From Enterobacter sp. EA-1 (GTDB lineage Bacteria > Pseudomonadota > Gammaproteobacteria > Enterobacterales > Enterobacteriaceae), in the NCBI GenBank assembly GCA_002886105.1, contig CP025776.1:372001-436000 (forward strand): 64,000 nucleotides of DNA, given 5' to 3'. Of the stretch, positions 32,978 to 50,240 are shown one piece after another (position 1 is the first letter of the stretch; every line of letters begins with the position of its first letter). The notes beneath the pieces are model-generated. The model did no database searches, had not been told where the DNA came from, and saw nothing but the letters and a program-made list of their open reading frames with translations. The translations under genes were made by a program, and so were the position numbers.

Positions 32978-33114
32978 ATAGCAAATGAACGCGCCATTAG
33001 TAACATCAAAAAAACAATTTAGAGTGATATGCATAACATAATGGCGTTTACCTGCCGTCACGACGTACACTTGGCAGGAGAATAGCCATTCCCTGTGTCA
33101 ATTAAGAGAAAGCC

Positions 33115-33447
33115 ATGGAAAACTTTGAGTGCATTAACGTAGAAGAAACCCATCAAAAACTGCATCAGCAACAGGCGGTGCTGGTGGATATCCGCGATCC
33201 GCAAAGCTTTGCCATGGGCCATACGCCGGGTGCGTTTCACCTGACCAACGACACGCTGGGCGCGTTTATGCGCGAAAACGACTTCGATACGCCGGTGATG
33301 GTGATGTGCTACCACGGCAACAGCAGTAAAGGCGCGGCGCAATATCTGCTGCAACAGGGGTACGATCAGGTTTACAGTGTCGACGGCGGTTTCGATGCCA
33401 CCGGCATCGCCATTTCCCCGGCTGAAGTGGCCCACGGTACGCTTTAG
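33115..33447 (+). CDS. glpE: GlpE, thiosulfate sulfurtransferase (rhodanese)
   Basis: GlpE is a single-domain rhodanese transferring sulfur from thiosulfate. The active loop [20 protein letters not shown] contains the catalytic cysteine. The frame looks intact at 110 residues, but the C-terminus reads [12 protein letters not shown] where the family has DAW-QRQFPAEV. This fits GCCTGGCAT read as GCCACCGGCAT at 33398-33404 plus an extra C before CCGG, together three bases and so silent to the frame. It heads glpEGR. Confidence 0.94.
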   Translation: MENFECINVEETHQKLHQQQAVLVDIRDPQSFAMGHTPGAFHLTNDTLGAFMRENDFDTPVMVMCYHGNSSKGAAQYLLQQGYDQVYSVDGGFDATGIAISPAEVAHGTL

Positions 33448-33491
33448 GCCACTATACTGTCTCTCTTTGTACGGATTAAGCGACGCCTGTC

Positions 33492-34326
33492 ATGTTGATG
33501 ATTACCTCTTTTACTAACCCCCGCGTCGCCCGGTGCGTTTGTTGATTATATGCAGACCCAGGGGGTGATCCTGACCATTCAGCACCATGCGCAAAGCGAC
33601 ATCTGGCTGGCGGATGAGAGCCAGCTTGAGCGCGTGCGAACAGAGCTTGCGCGTTTTATTGAAAATCCCACCGATCCCCGGTATCTCGCGGCGAGCTGGC
33701 AATCCGGGCAAACCGGCAGCGGCCTGCATTACCGCCGTTTCCCGTTGATGGCGGCAATACGTGAACGGGGCGGTCCCTTAACGCTGATCATTTCCGCGCT
33801 TTGCATATTTGTGTTTGTATTGATGAACATCGTTGGCGACCAAACGGTGATGATGTGGCTGGCACCGGCCGTGGGATGCCAGCGTGCAGTTTGAGGTATG
33901 GCGCTATTTTGCCCATGCGGTAATGCATTTTTCCCTCGGGTACACATCATCTTCAACCTCTTCTGGTGGTGGTATCTTGGCGGCGCGGTGGAAAAGCGGC
34001 TGGGCAGTGGAAAACTGCTGGTGATCACCGTGATCAGCGCGCTGTTGAGCGGTTTTGTCCAGCACCAGCTAACCGGACCGTGGTTTGGCGGTTTATCAGG
34101 CGTGGTCTATGCGCTGATTGGCTATGTTTGGTTGCGTGGCGTGCGCGATCCGCAACCGCAGGTCGCCCTGCCTAATGGGCTGTTTATCTTTACGGTGGCA
34201 TTGATGGTGGCGGAATGGTTTGGCCTGACGGGCTTCGCCATCGCCAGCGGCGCGCATACCGCCGGCCTGCTGATTGGGCTGGCAATGGCGCTGGTCGACT
34301 CACAGAATGTGCGAAAACGAACATAA
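33492..34326 (+). CDS. glpG: GlpG, rhomboid intramembrane serine protease
   Basis: GlpG cleaves transmembrane helices within the inner membrane. The catalytic serine lies in [18 protein letters not shown] and the histidine in [18 protein letters not shown]. The N-terminal cytoplasmic domain reads [19 protein letters not shown]. Breaks occur at 33531 (GCCCAGGCG read as GCCCGGTGCG), near 33873 and near 33930. A CCAGG at 33558-33562 is read correctly. Corrected length is about 277 residues; the gene ends 17 bp before glpR. Confidence 0.93.
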
Positions 34327-34343
34327 TTCTTCAGGGACAATTC

Positions 34344-35102
34344 ATGAAACAAACACAGCGTCATGACGCGATTATTGAACTGGTTAAACAACAGGGATAT
34401 GTCAGTACCGAAGAGCTGGTCGAACAATTTTCCGTTAGCCCGCAGACTATTCGTCGCGATCTGAACGACCGGCCGATCAAAATAAGATTTTGCGCCATCA
34501 CGGCGGCGCGGCATTGCCGTCCAGTTCGGTGAATACCCCCCGGCACGATCGTAAATCGACGCAGACCGCGGAAAAGAGCGTATTGCCCGTAAAGTCGCGG
34601 AACAGATCCCCCAACGGCGCAACGCTGTTTATTGATATCGGCACCACACCGGAAGCGGTAGCCCATGCGCTGCTCGATCACAGCGACTTGCGCGTGGTGA
34701 CCAACAACCTGAACGTCGCCAATACCTTAATGAAGAAAGATGACTTTCGCGTGATTCTCGCGGGAGGGGGAGTTGCGCAGTCGCGATGGTGGAATTGTCG
34801 GGGAAGCGACCCTCGATTTTATCTCCCAGTTCCGTCTCGATTTTGGCATCCTCGGCATCAGCGGCATTGATGCCGACGGTTCGCTGCTGGAGTTTGATTA
34901 CCATGAAGTGCGCACCAAACGCGCGATTATCGAAAACTCGCGCCACGTTATGCTGGTGGTAGATCACTCGAAATTTGGTCGCAACGCGATGGTCAATATG
35001 GGCAGCATCAGCATGGTGGATGCGGTCTACACCGATATCATGCCGCCTGCGGGCGTGATGAAAGTGATTGCCAACAGCAATATTCAGCTTGAGCTGTGCT
35101 GA
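34344..35102 (+). CDS. glpR: GlpR, glycerol-3-phosphate regulon repressor (DeoR family)
   Basis: GlpR represses the glp regulon and is released by glycerol-3-phosphate. The helix-turn-helix is STEELVEQFSVSPQTIRRDLN; the sugar-phosphate domain shows FIDIGTTPEAVAHALLDHSD and LDFGILGISGIDADGSLLEFD. Breaks cancel overall: 34468 (GACCTGGCC read as GACCGGCC), 34538 (CCCTGGCAC read as CCCCCCGGCAC), 34575 and 34768. The total span of 253 codons is exactly the family length. A glpD operator lies within the window. Confidence 0.94.
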
Positions 35103-35113
35103 CAGGGCGCAAC

Positions 35114-37842
<2,729 letters not shown>

Positions 37843-37961
37843 AGTTATCACTTCACTGTGAGGCAAACAGAGGGTTTGATTTTTTTGCGCTTCGTAATTA
37901 ATACTAATAAGGTCGGTCAGATGCGGATTTATTGCAAGTTATGTCCAAATCTGACGATTGT

Positions 37962-37982
37962 GAATTTGCACCCTGTCACATT
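37962..37982 (-). promoter_or_regulatory. CRP site at the malT promoter
   Basis: On the minus strand AATGTGACAGGGTGCAAATTC matches the E. coli malT CRP site closely and keeps the TGTGA half. It lies 120 bp before malT, fitting catabolite control of the activator. Confidence 0.7.
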
Positions 37983-38342
37983 TTTATTCCCGTAATGAAT
38001 AAATTAAGAACAATAGTTACAAAAGTCGTGGGGTCAGGAATTGGCGGGCTGTGCGGGGCTGTCGATTCGTGTGTTTTGTTAACATTCCACGCCCCGGAAA
38101 GATATTTATCCCTGCCGGGCTTAAATCGCACAAATAGTGAAATGGGTAAAAGCAGATTTTAATGGATTTAATTTTTGCCGGTTTTCGCCCACGCGTAAAA
38201 CGAATTTCTTCTGAAACAACATTTCATATTCTCTTACCCCTTCGTTACGACACTACACATTTTCCGCTGCGATTTACCGCTTTTTGTTTGGAAAAATGTG
38301 CAAAAGAGACGCTACCTTTAAGTGGCGGCGATCACAATTTTC

Positions 38343-38386
38343 GCTCATCCCCGCTACTCCTCCCCGGCTAATCCTGCAGGATGAGG
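38343..38386. promoter_or_regulatory. Cluster of three MalT boxes before malP
   Basis: MalT binds GGGGAKGAGG. On the minus strand GGGGATGAGC (38343-38352) and GGGGAGGAGT (38356-38365) are 13 bp apart in the same orientation. On the plus strand CAGGATGAGG (38377-38386) is a third, weaker box. They lie 70-115 bp before malP, matching the known architecture of malPQ promoters. Confidence 0.8.
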
Positions 38387-38456
38387 AACTCAGAAACTGA
38401 GCCCTGGCACACTAGCGCTAACGTCGATTTATTTCACAAAAGGACCCGGATTCTTT

Positions 38457-42942
<4,486 letters not shown>

Positions 42943-42943
42943 T

Positions 42944-42972
42944 AAAAATGCCCGGTCAGACCGGGCATTTTC
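42944..42972. terminator. Bidirectional terminator between malQ and gntT
   Basis: AAAATGCCCGGT pairs with ACCGGGCATTTT around a three-base loop, giving T-runs in both directions. It lies between the convergent malQ and gntT stops. Confidence 0.92.
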
Positions 42973-42999
42973 ATCGTGTCAGGAAGCGCCTGCGTTTTA

Positions 43000-44320
43000 T
43001 CAGACCACCATACCCAGCAGCAAACATCCCACCCGAGGCCGCACACGGAGATAATGGTTTCCAGCGCGGACCATGAACGCATGGTCTCACCGATGGTCAG
43101 GTTGAAATACTCTTTGAACAGCCAGAAACCCGGATCGTTCACATGGGAGAAGATCACGCTACCGGAGCCCACGGCAATCACCATCAGTTCCGGGCTTACG
43201 CCGGTGGTGGCAATCAGCGGTGCGGCAATACCGCCTGCGGTGATCGCCGCCACGGTTGCAGAACCGAGCGCAATACGCAGGACAGCCGCGATAGACCACG
43301 CCATAAACAGCGGGGGAGAGGTTGGTGGAGTGCATCATGGCGGCAATGTATTTATCCACACCGCTATCGACCAGAACCTGCTTGAACGCGCCGCCGCCGC
43401 CGATGATCAGCAGCATCATGGCGATGATTTTGATAGAGCTGGTCAGGGTGTCGTTAATGTCGTCCATTGAACGACCACGGTTCAGACCAAAGGTGAAGAC
43501 CGCAATCAGGACGGCAATCATGGTTGCCATCACCGGGTCGCCAAAGAACTCTGCATACGGAAGGATTGCGTGACCTTTCGGCAGCACCATTTCCGCCACG
43601 GCGCGCAGCGCCATCAGGATCACCGGGACCAGAGAGGTCCAGACGCTGACGCCAAAGCCCGGCATCTCTTCTTCGGTAAAGGTTTTGGCGTTGTACAGAC
43701 CTTCCGGGATCGGCTTATCAATGCTTTTCAGGAAGCGTGCATACACCGGGCCTGCGAGGATCACCGTCGGGATACCGAGCAGCGTACCGTAGAGCAGGGT
43801 TTTACCCATGTCCGCATGGAAGATGGTGGCAATGGCGGTCGGGCACAGGTGCGGTGGCAGGAAACCATGCGTGACGGACAGCGCAGCCGCCATTGGCACG
43901 CCGATGTAAAGCAGAGGAATACGCGCAGACGCGGCTATGGTGAACACCAGCGGCAGCAACAGTACGAAGCCCACTTCATAGAACAGGGCGAAACCGACGG
44001 TAAAACCGGTTAACACCACGGCCCACTGAATATGTTTACGTCCGAATTTCTCAATGAGCGTCGTGGCAATGCGTTGCGCGCCGCCGCAATCCGCCAGCAG
44101 TTTGCCCAGCATGGCGCCGAAGCCCATGATCAGCGCAAGACTGCCCAGCGTTCCACCGACACCGGCTTTAATGGATTTGATAACCGCGTCCAGCGGCATG
44201 CCTTGCATCATCCCGACGGCGAGCGCCACCCGGGATCAGGGCAATAAACCCGTTGAGTTTAAAACGGATCATTAACAGCAATAAAAGGGCGACACCGATA
44301 GCGACAATGACTAATGGCAT
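43000..44320 (-). CDS. gntT: GntT, high-affinity gluconate transporter
   Basis: GntT is a high-affinity gluconate:H+ symporter of the GntP family with about 12 membrane segments. MPLVIVAIGV starts it; GGAFKQVLVDSGVDKYIAAM and SVIFSHVNDPGFWLFKEYF match the family. Errors are at 43033-43040 (GGCCTGGTG read as GGCCTCGGGTG on the coding strand), 43313 (extra C) and 44226 (ATCCTGGTG read as ATCCCGGGTG). A same-length change at about 43848 turns PPHPGPTA into PPHLCPTA (CACCCTGGC read as CACCTGTGC). Net length correction is +4, giving 438 residues. Confidence 0.94.
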
Positions 44321-44342
44321 GATTTACACCGGCCTTTAATTT

Positions 44343-44354
44343 GTTATGGGTAAC
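44343..44354. promoter_or_regulatory. GntR operator-like site near gntT start
   Basis: GTTATGGGTAAC is one change from the GntR operator core GTTACCCGTAAC read on the opposite strand. It lies 23 bp upstream of the gntT start codon, probably within the transcribed leader. Confidence 0.55.
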
Positions 44355-44481
44355 GTCATTCTTTTCTGGCAATCCCTCAATGCTCCGGTGGTAAGAAACA
44401 GCGGATTGCCGCACCGTTACGGCTTACATCCATAACTAAAAATTGTAGCTGGATGTTTTTGTCTTGTGGGTGCTGGCTGGA

Positions 44482-44497
44482 ATGATACGGGTAACAT
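44482..44497. promoter_or_regulatory. GntR operator upstream of gntT
   Basis: ATGATACGGGTAACAT, read on the gntT strand as ATGTTACCCGTATCAT, equals the known E. coli gntT operator sequence. It lies about 160 bp before the gntT start, consistent with a long leader. Confidence 0.85.
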
Positions 44498-44601
44498 GCA
44501 CAGGAAGAGAATCACCGGCGGATCTAAATGTGAGAACTGAGACATCCGTCATATTAACGTGGGGAAACTAACCCCAAAGAAAAAGAGATCTGTGATGGCA
44601 A

Positions 44602-44615
44602 GGATACGGGTAACA
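44602..44615. promoter_or_regulatory. Second GntR operator upstream of gntT
   Basis: GGATACGGGTAACA contains the same ATACGGGTAAC core as the site at 44482, 120 bp further upstream. E. coli gntT also has two operators spaced for looping. Confidence 0.8.
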
Positions 44616-44683
44616 GCGAGAGGTGTGTGGCTGAACGGGCAGACATTATCAGGGGGGAGTTCGGGTTGCCAATCAGGCTCAGA

Positions 44684-44708
44684 CCCGGTAAGCGAAGCGC
44701 CACCGGGC
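44684..44708. repeat. REP element between gntT and nfuA
   Basis: CCCGGTAAGCGAAGCGCCAC then CGGG is a classic enterobacterial REP palindrome (on the other strand GCCCGGTGGCGCTTCGCTTA). It lies 26 bp after the nfuA stop. Confidence 0.85.
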
Positions 44709-44733
44709 CGGTATGCGACAACGGGAGCAAGAC

Positions 44734-45313
44734 TTAGTAGTAGGAGTGCTCGCCGCGTTGGTGCTCGGTCAGATCGCGCACGCCTTTCAGTTCCGGGAAT
44801 TCCGGTCAGCAGTTGCTTCTCGATCCCTTCTTTCCAGCGTGACGTCGACCATTGAGCAACCGTTACAGCCGCCGCCAAATTGCAGAATGGCGTAGCCTTC
44901 ATCGGTAATTTCCATCAGCGATACGCGACCGCCGTGACCGGCGAGCTGCGGGTTGATTTGCGACTGCAGCAGATACTCCACGCGCTCCATCAGTGGGGCG
45001 TCGTCAGAGACCTTACGCATTTTGGCGTTCGGCGCTTTCAGCGTGAGCTGGGGAGCCCAGCTGGTCGGTAACAAAATCGATTTCCGCATCTTCCAGATAC
45101 GGCGCGCTCAGTTCGTCGACGTAGGCAACCAACTGCTCAAATTTCAGCGCGGTGTCGCTTGCTTCCAACCGCGTCCGGTGGGCAATAGGAGACGCCACAC
45201 TCGGCGTTTGGCGTACCCGGGTTAATCACAAATACGCGAATTTGTGTCCCTTCTTCCTGATTTGCCAGCAGTTTAACAAAATGCGCCCGGGCTGCGTCGG
45301 AGATACGGATCAT
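44734..45313 (-). CDS. nfuA: NfuA, Fe-S cluster biogenesis carrier protein
   Basis: NfuA carries a 4Fe-4S cluster to targets such as lipoyl synthase and helps under iron starvation and oxidative stress. The C-terminal Nfu domain has the cluster-binding [14 protein letters not shown] motif, and the degenerate A-type N-domain shows [21 protein letters not shown]. The end EHSYY is present. Breaks are near 45190, 45215, 45055, 44833 and 44805. Corrected length is about 191 residues. gntX lies just upstream on the same strand. Confidence 0.93.
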
Positions 45314-45371
45314 AGCAATGGCCTAATAGTTGACTATTTTACTTGGTTATAATACGCCCATCATCGAGGGT

Positions 45372-46055
45372 CTACAAGGTTCGACACAGGCACCATACCT
45401 GAACAGTCGCTGCGCCGCTGCGTAAAAGCAGGCGGGTGATTTCTGCAACGGTACTGCCGGTCGTGACGACATCATCCACCACGACGATATGGAGTCCGGC
45501 GACCGGCAATTCAAGTCGGAAGGCGTTTTTCAGGTTCTGTTTGCGCAAACGCGCGCTGAGATGATGCTGAACCGGCGTAGCCCGCAGGCGGCGTAGTGCG
45601 GCGCGTGGAGCGCTGCACTGTAGCCAATGCGCCAGTTTCTGACATAACAGATCGCTTTGATTAAAGCCTCTGCGCCACTGGCGACGGGCATGCAGCGGCA
45701 CGCTGATGATCATATCGGGTTTTGCCGGGTTCCGGGTCGGATGCGCGCCGAGTACGGCTAATAATAGCAGCCGGGACAGCGCATTGGCTGCTTCCGGACG
45801 CGGTGCAAACTTAAACTGATGCAGTAGCGTACTGAGCGGCGGCGCATAATCACTGACGGCGATAAGCCGCTGCCGGGCGGCGGTTTTTGCAGGCAACGCC
45901 CGCAGTGAATATCGTCGCGGACGGCAGGTAAACCGCACAAAGGGCAAACGCGGCCGCGCCTGCGGATGGCACGCGTGCACAACGAACAGATCCCCCAGTG
46001 GCTGCACGCGAGCGGCATCCGACATAGCCAGCATAACCCCCGGCGCTGTTAGCAT
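45372..46055 (-). CDS. gntX: GntX, ComF-family phosphoribosyltransferase-like protein
   Basis: GntX (also called YhgH) is a ComF-like protein. The C-terminal phosphoribosyltransferase motif is IVVVDDVVTTGSTVAEI, and RRGFNQSDLLCQKLAHWL matches the family. The N-terminus should be a four-cysteine zinc module (CWLCRMPL, GICSLC, CPLCGLP, CGRCLQ), but these residues are spread over two frames through compensating errors between 45870 and 46035. The total of 228 codons is the family length. It is divergent from bioH by 38 bp. Confidence 0.91.
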   Translation of the reverse strand: MLTAPGVMLAMSDAARVQPLGDLFVVHACHPQARPRLPFVRFTCRPRRYSLRALPAKTAARQRLIAVSDYAPPLSTLLHQFKFAPRPEAANALSRLLLLAVLGAHPTRNPAKPDMIISVPLHARRQWRRGFNQSDLLCQKLAHWLQCSAPRAALRRLRATPVQHHLSARLRKQNLKNAFRLELPVAGLHIVVVDDVVTTGSTVAEITRLLLRSGAATVQVWCLCRTL

Positions 46056-46093
46056 ATTGCACCTCCCTGTGTGAAAGAAGAGAACGATAACTG

Positions 46094-46865
46094 ATGAGTG
46101 ACATCTGGTGGCAAACCAAAGGCGAAGGTGATTGTCATCTTGTGCTGCTGCACGGATGGGGACTGAATGCGCAGGTCTGGGATTGCATCACCCCGGAACT
46201 GAGTACGCACTTTACCCTGCATCTGGTGGATTTGCCGGGCTATGGCAGGAGCCGTGGTTTTGCCGCGTTAACACTGCGGCAGATGACGGACCTCATATTG
46301 TCTCAGGCACCGGAAAAAGCGGTATGGCTTGGCTGGAGTCTTGGCGGGCTGGTGGCAAGCCAGGGCGGCGTTGCTGGCGCCCGATCGCGTTAACGCACTG
46401 GTCACGGTGGCTTCGTCGCCCTGTTTTAGCGCGCAGGATGACTGGGCCGGGATCAAGCCCGATGTGCTGGCGGGGTTTCAGCACCAGCTCAGTGAAGATT
46501 TCCAGCGCACCGTCGAACGTTTTCTGGCGCTACAAACACTGGGAACGGAAACGGCAAAGCAGGATGCCCGATTGCTGAAAAGCGCGGTGCTGTCGCTGGA
46601 TATGCCATCGGCAGAGGTGTTGAATGGTGGACTGGAGATCCTGAAAACGGTGGATCTGCGTGAGGCGTTAACGGGGCTGCCCATGCCGTTTTTGCGTTTG
46701 TATGGCCGGCTTGATGGGCTGGTGCCGCGCAAAATCGTCCCGATGCTGGATGATATGTGGCCGGAGAGTGAATCGGTTGTCTTCCCGAAAGCCGCGCATG
46801 CGTCGTTTATCTCGCATCCTGCCGCATTTTGCGACACGCTGGTGGCGCTTAAATCGCGGTTGTAA
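46094..46865 (+). CDS. bioH: BioH, pimeloyl-[acyl-carrier protein] methyl ester esterase
   Basis: BioH removes the methyl group from pimeloyl-ACP methyl ester, closing the early biotin pathway. It is an alpha/beta hydrolase: nucleophile Ser in [12 protein letters not shown], Asp in [13 protein letters not shown] and His in [11 protein letters not shown]. The oxyanion region is [13 protein letters not shown]. One break at 46364 (AGCCAGGCG read as AGCCAGGGCG) splits the gene; removing the G gives 256 residues. Confidence 0.94.
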
Positions 46866-46867
46866 GC

Positions 46868-46890
46868 CCCTCCCGCTGCGGGGGAGGAGG
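46868..46890. terminator. Hairpin between bioH and feoC
   Basis: CCCCTCCC pairs with GGGGGAGG around a small loop in the 31 bp between the convergent stops. T-runs are short, so terminator strength is uncertain. Confidence 0.6.
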
Positions 46891-46896
46891 CTGTCA

Positions 46897-47139
46897 TTAT
46901 CGCAACGCCCACCACTCGCGTGAGCAGGCGTCTTTCCCGTCCGGGCAGTGTTTGCAGCTACCGGTTAAACGCACCGGTAGCCTCTTCCTGAATGCGCACC
47001 GCTTTGCCCATGGCTTCCATGCGCGCAAGCATGGCATCGATCAGCGCGCGCGCGGCGTATGCAGCGTGGCGCTGAGCTGGCTGGCTTCCATCCGCCCGCG
47101 CAAGGCCAGTAAATCCCGAACGTCAATTAACGATGCCAT
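46897..47139 (-). CDS. feoC: FeoC, ferrous iron transport regulator
   Basis: FeoC is a small winged-helix protein that protects FeoB from FtsH proteolysis and may act as an Fe-S sensor. It starts [20 protein letters not shown] and ends [10 protein letters not shown]. The C-terminal cysteine cluster, expected as CKHCPGKDAC-like, is readable across frames (gene end [13 protein letters not shown]). The middle is shifted near 46980 and 47050. Unlike E. coli, no rpnA gene lies between feoC and bioH. Confidence 0.88.
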
Positions 47140-47150
47140 CCTATTGCTCC

Positions 47151-49475
47151 TTAGTGGCAGTCGCCCGCCGGGCTGTCGCAGCAACTGGCGACGGTTTTGC
47201 GTGTTGCCAGCAGGTTGACGTTCACCCGGCTTTCTGGCGCGGCGCAGCGCGCCAATGACCACGACGTTGAACAGGATCACCGCCAGAATACAGGTCAGAC
47301 TGTAAACCGGGTGCTGGTTAAACGTCACCGTCTGGTAGAACAGGGTCGACAGCGAGTAGGCGATGTTCAGCCCCCATAGTACCGAGAACCCCATCCAGCC
47401 ACGGCTGGATTCACGGGCGATAGCCCCCATTGCCGTGATGCAGGGAACGTACAGCAGCACAAAAAATCAGGTAGCTGTATGCGGCTGCCGCGCTGCCAAA
47501 TTTCTCGCCTCATCACGCCCATTGTACCGGTGGCCATCTCGCCATCACCTTTGCTGGCTTCAATCGGGTTGGCCAGCACGCTCAGGCTGAAGGTGTCTTG
47601 CAGGCTTTTCCGGGTCTCACTCAGCGCTGCGGTTAACTCGCCCGTCAGGCTGAATTCCGCCGGATTAAACGCCGCTTCCTGAATATTTTCGGCGGTATAG
47701 AGCGTATTCAGCGTACCTACCACCACTTCTTTTGCCATCGCGCCAGTAAACAGCCCGACCGTGGCTTGCCAGTGATCGCCATGCACGCCAATCGGCTCCT
47801 AACAGGGGAGTGAAGACGCGACTAATTGAGGCCAGCGCCGACTCGTCGATTTTGTCGACGGTGCGGCCATCCAGCGAGAAACTGTTCATTGCGCTCAGGA
47901 AAATACTGACCACGATAATCACTTTACCCGCACGGATAACAAAACCTTTCCAGGCGCTGCCGGTTTGCAGCAACAGGCTTTTCAGGTGAGGTACGTGATA
48001 AACCGGCAGCTCCATGACGAACGGCGACGCTTCACCGCGCAGCAGGGTGAACTTCAGCATCAGCCCGGTCAGAATAGCCATCACGATGCCAAGCACATAC
48101 AGCGAGAACACCGTCACCGCGCCCTGCTGACCAAAGAAGGCCGCAGCAAAACGGCAAAGATCGCCAGACGCGCACCGCAGGACATAAACGGCGCCATCAT
48201 GATGGTGATCAACCGCTCACGCGGCGCATCGAGCGTACGTGCGCCCATCACCGATGGCACGTTGCAACCAAAGCCGACAATCAACGGCACAAAGGATTTA
48301 CCCGGCAGTCCCAGCGATTGCATCAGGCGATCCATCACAAAAGGCGGCGCGCGCCATATACCCGGAGTCTTCGAGGAAAGACATAAACAGGTACATCATG
48401 CCAAGCTGGGGAACCAGCGGCAGCACGGTATTCACCCCGCCGCCCAGCCCCTCGGGCAAGGAACACGGTCAACCACGCCGGGAAGTGCAACGTATAACCC
48501 AGCCACTGAATGCCATGCACAAACACCGCCACTGAACCGGCATCAAAAATAGGGGAGAATGCGCCGCCGATGTTAATGGCGAACAGGAACATCAGGTACA
48601 TGACGAACAGGAAGATGGGCAGGCCCAAAAACGGTTCAGGATCACGCGGTCGACCGCAGCCGTGAACTGGCTGGGCTCGGCGGTCAGCGTGTTGCTCACG
48701 GTGTCGCAAATCGCGGCGATGGATTGATAACGCGCATCGGCAATATGCAGCGCCGGGTCATCCATTTTGGCCTGCAAACGAGACAGGGTCGTATCCAGTT
48801 GCTGGGCGCTGATGCCTGAGTTGGCGCGGCTGTAGATATCGCCTTCCAGCATTTGCAGACCCATCCAGCGGCGTTGCTGCCACGGTGTCTCGTCACCCAT
48901 CATGTGCGCCAGCGCGTCCGCTTCACGGGAGAGTGGTTGGGCGTAATGCACCAGTTCAACGCTGTCGTTGGCCTGATGGCGGTCGATCGCCAGCTTCAGG
49001 GCTTCAATGCCGCGACCACGGGTGGATACCAGTGGGATCACCGGGCAGCCAAGGCGTGCGGCAAGGGCGTCGACATCAATGCGTACTTTCTGTTTCTCGG
49101 CGATATCCAGCATATTCAGGGCGATAATGCAGGGAATGCCGAGTTCCAGCAGTTGCAGGGTCAGGTAGAGGTTTCGCTCCGGTGTTGGAGGCATCCACCA
49201 CGTTGATCAGCAGGTCTGCGTCGCCGCTCAGAATGTAGTGGCAGGCAATCTGTTCATCCAGTGAGGTTTGTGCAGAAATGGTGGTCAGGGAATAAGTGCC
49301 GGGAAGGTCGACCAGCGTGACCTCGGGTTATCTGTGGTAGTGAATGAACCCTCTTTGCGTTCAACGGTAACGCCAGCCCAGTTACCGACGCGCTGACGCG
49401 CACCGGTTAACTGATTGAATAATGTTGTCTTGCCTGAATTAGGATTACCAATTAAGCCAATGGTTATTTTTTCAT
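47151..49475 (-). CDS. feoB: FeoB, ferrous iron transporter with GTPase domain
   Basis: FeoB is the inner-membrane Fe2+ permease. The N-terminal G domain begins [20 protein letters not shown], with the helical part after [21 protein letters not shown]; gate motifs appear in [16 protein letters not shown] and [12 protein letters not shown]. The ending is GDCH. The ATG is followed by AAAAAATAA, a false stop caused by one lost T (AAAAAATTAACC expected). More breaks are near 49328, 49190, 48630, 48445, 48350, 48140, 47960, 47800, 47505, 47465 and 47230. Corrected length is about 774 residues. Confidence 0.94.
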
Positions 49476-49505
49476 TTTACGTAACTCTCTGTAACGGCCG
49501 AACCA

Positions 49506-49733
49506 TTAACGTGAAACTGCTTCCCAGTTCGAGGGAAGGCAAAGATCTTTTTCCGTAACACTAAATTAACGCGTCGGGTTTCGATATGAATGGGATCGCC
49601 TAACGGCGCCACGCGCACCACATTAAAGAGGAACCGGGCAACATGCCTAAAGAGAGGAGTTTTGCCGCCATGCCGGGCTAATTTCTTGTGAAAAGCCGGT
49701 AATTTTCCACGCGCTGTCAGGAGAGAATTGCAT
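49506..49733 (-). CDS. feoA: FeoA, ferrous iron transport accessory protein
   Basis: FeoA is a small SH3-like cytoplasmic protein needed for FeoB function. It starts [20 protein letters not shown] and ends WEAVSR; the conserved [20 protein letters not shown] is visible near 49560-49620. The span of 76 codons equals the family length, but the middle is shifted by compensating errors near 49640-49680. It is too fragmented to show as one open frame. It is the first gene of feoABC. Confidence 0.88.
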
Positions 49734-50195
49734 AGAACCTACTTATGTACGCTGCGAACCAATATTTATCATGCGTCGTGCGGGCGCATGGCATCCGGTA
49801 ATGGCCAATGAGAAAGAGAAATACTCAACATGGCACAATGATAATGAGAATAGTTTTTATCATCAATCATAAAAATGCGCTGGCAGGCAGTCGAATATAT
49901 TAATTTGGACCTGTTTTGACGTAGCTCAACATTTTGTTGGGTTATGCATTTCGTGCTGCGTTGGAAAATAAAGACACAAAAAATAGCGTTAATGACATTT
50001 TTCTGGCTTAAGGATTTATTAAGGATGGAAAGTGATTGACGTGAAAAAATGCACTGATACAGCATGTTAAATGCGCTAATTATAGATAGAGTTGATTAAT
50101 ATTTTTGAACGCTAATTAGCATGTAAAATAAAGAGTTAATTTTATTACGTTGAATAACGGTGTGAATTAACTTTTATATTTTCGAATGGTTCGTG
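49734..50195. promoter_or_regulatory. feoA upstream region with Fur-like and FNR-like sites
   Basis: This A/T-rich 460 bp gap separates feoA from the yhgF terminator. GATAATGAGAATAGTTTTT (49840-49858) matches the Fur consensus at roughly 14 of 19 positions. TTGA-CGTAGC-TCAA (49916-49929) has the dyad form of an FNR site (TTGAT-N4-ATCAA). E. coli feo is repressed by Fur and activated by FNR, so both fit. I find no gene-like frame beyond a weak 98-codon shadow. Confidence 0.6.
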
Positions 50196-50231
50196 GAAAA
50201 AATAGCCCTTCTCTTGTCCGGGAAGGGCTAT
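50196..50231 (-). terminator. Rho-independent terminator after yhgF
   Basis: On the minus strand GATAGCCCTTC... folds as ATAGCCCTTC with GAAGGGCTAT around a 10-base loop, followed by six T. It lies 10 bp after the yhgF stop. Confidence 0.9.
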
Positions 50232-50240
50232 CGTCTGCGT

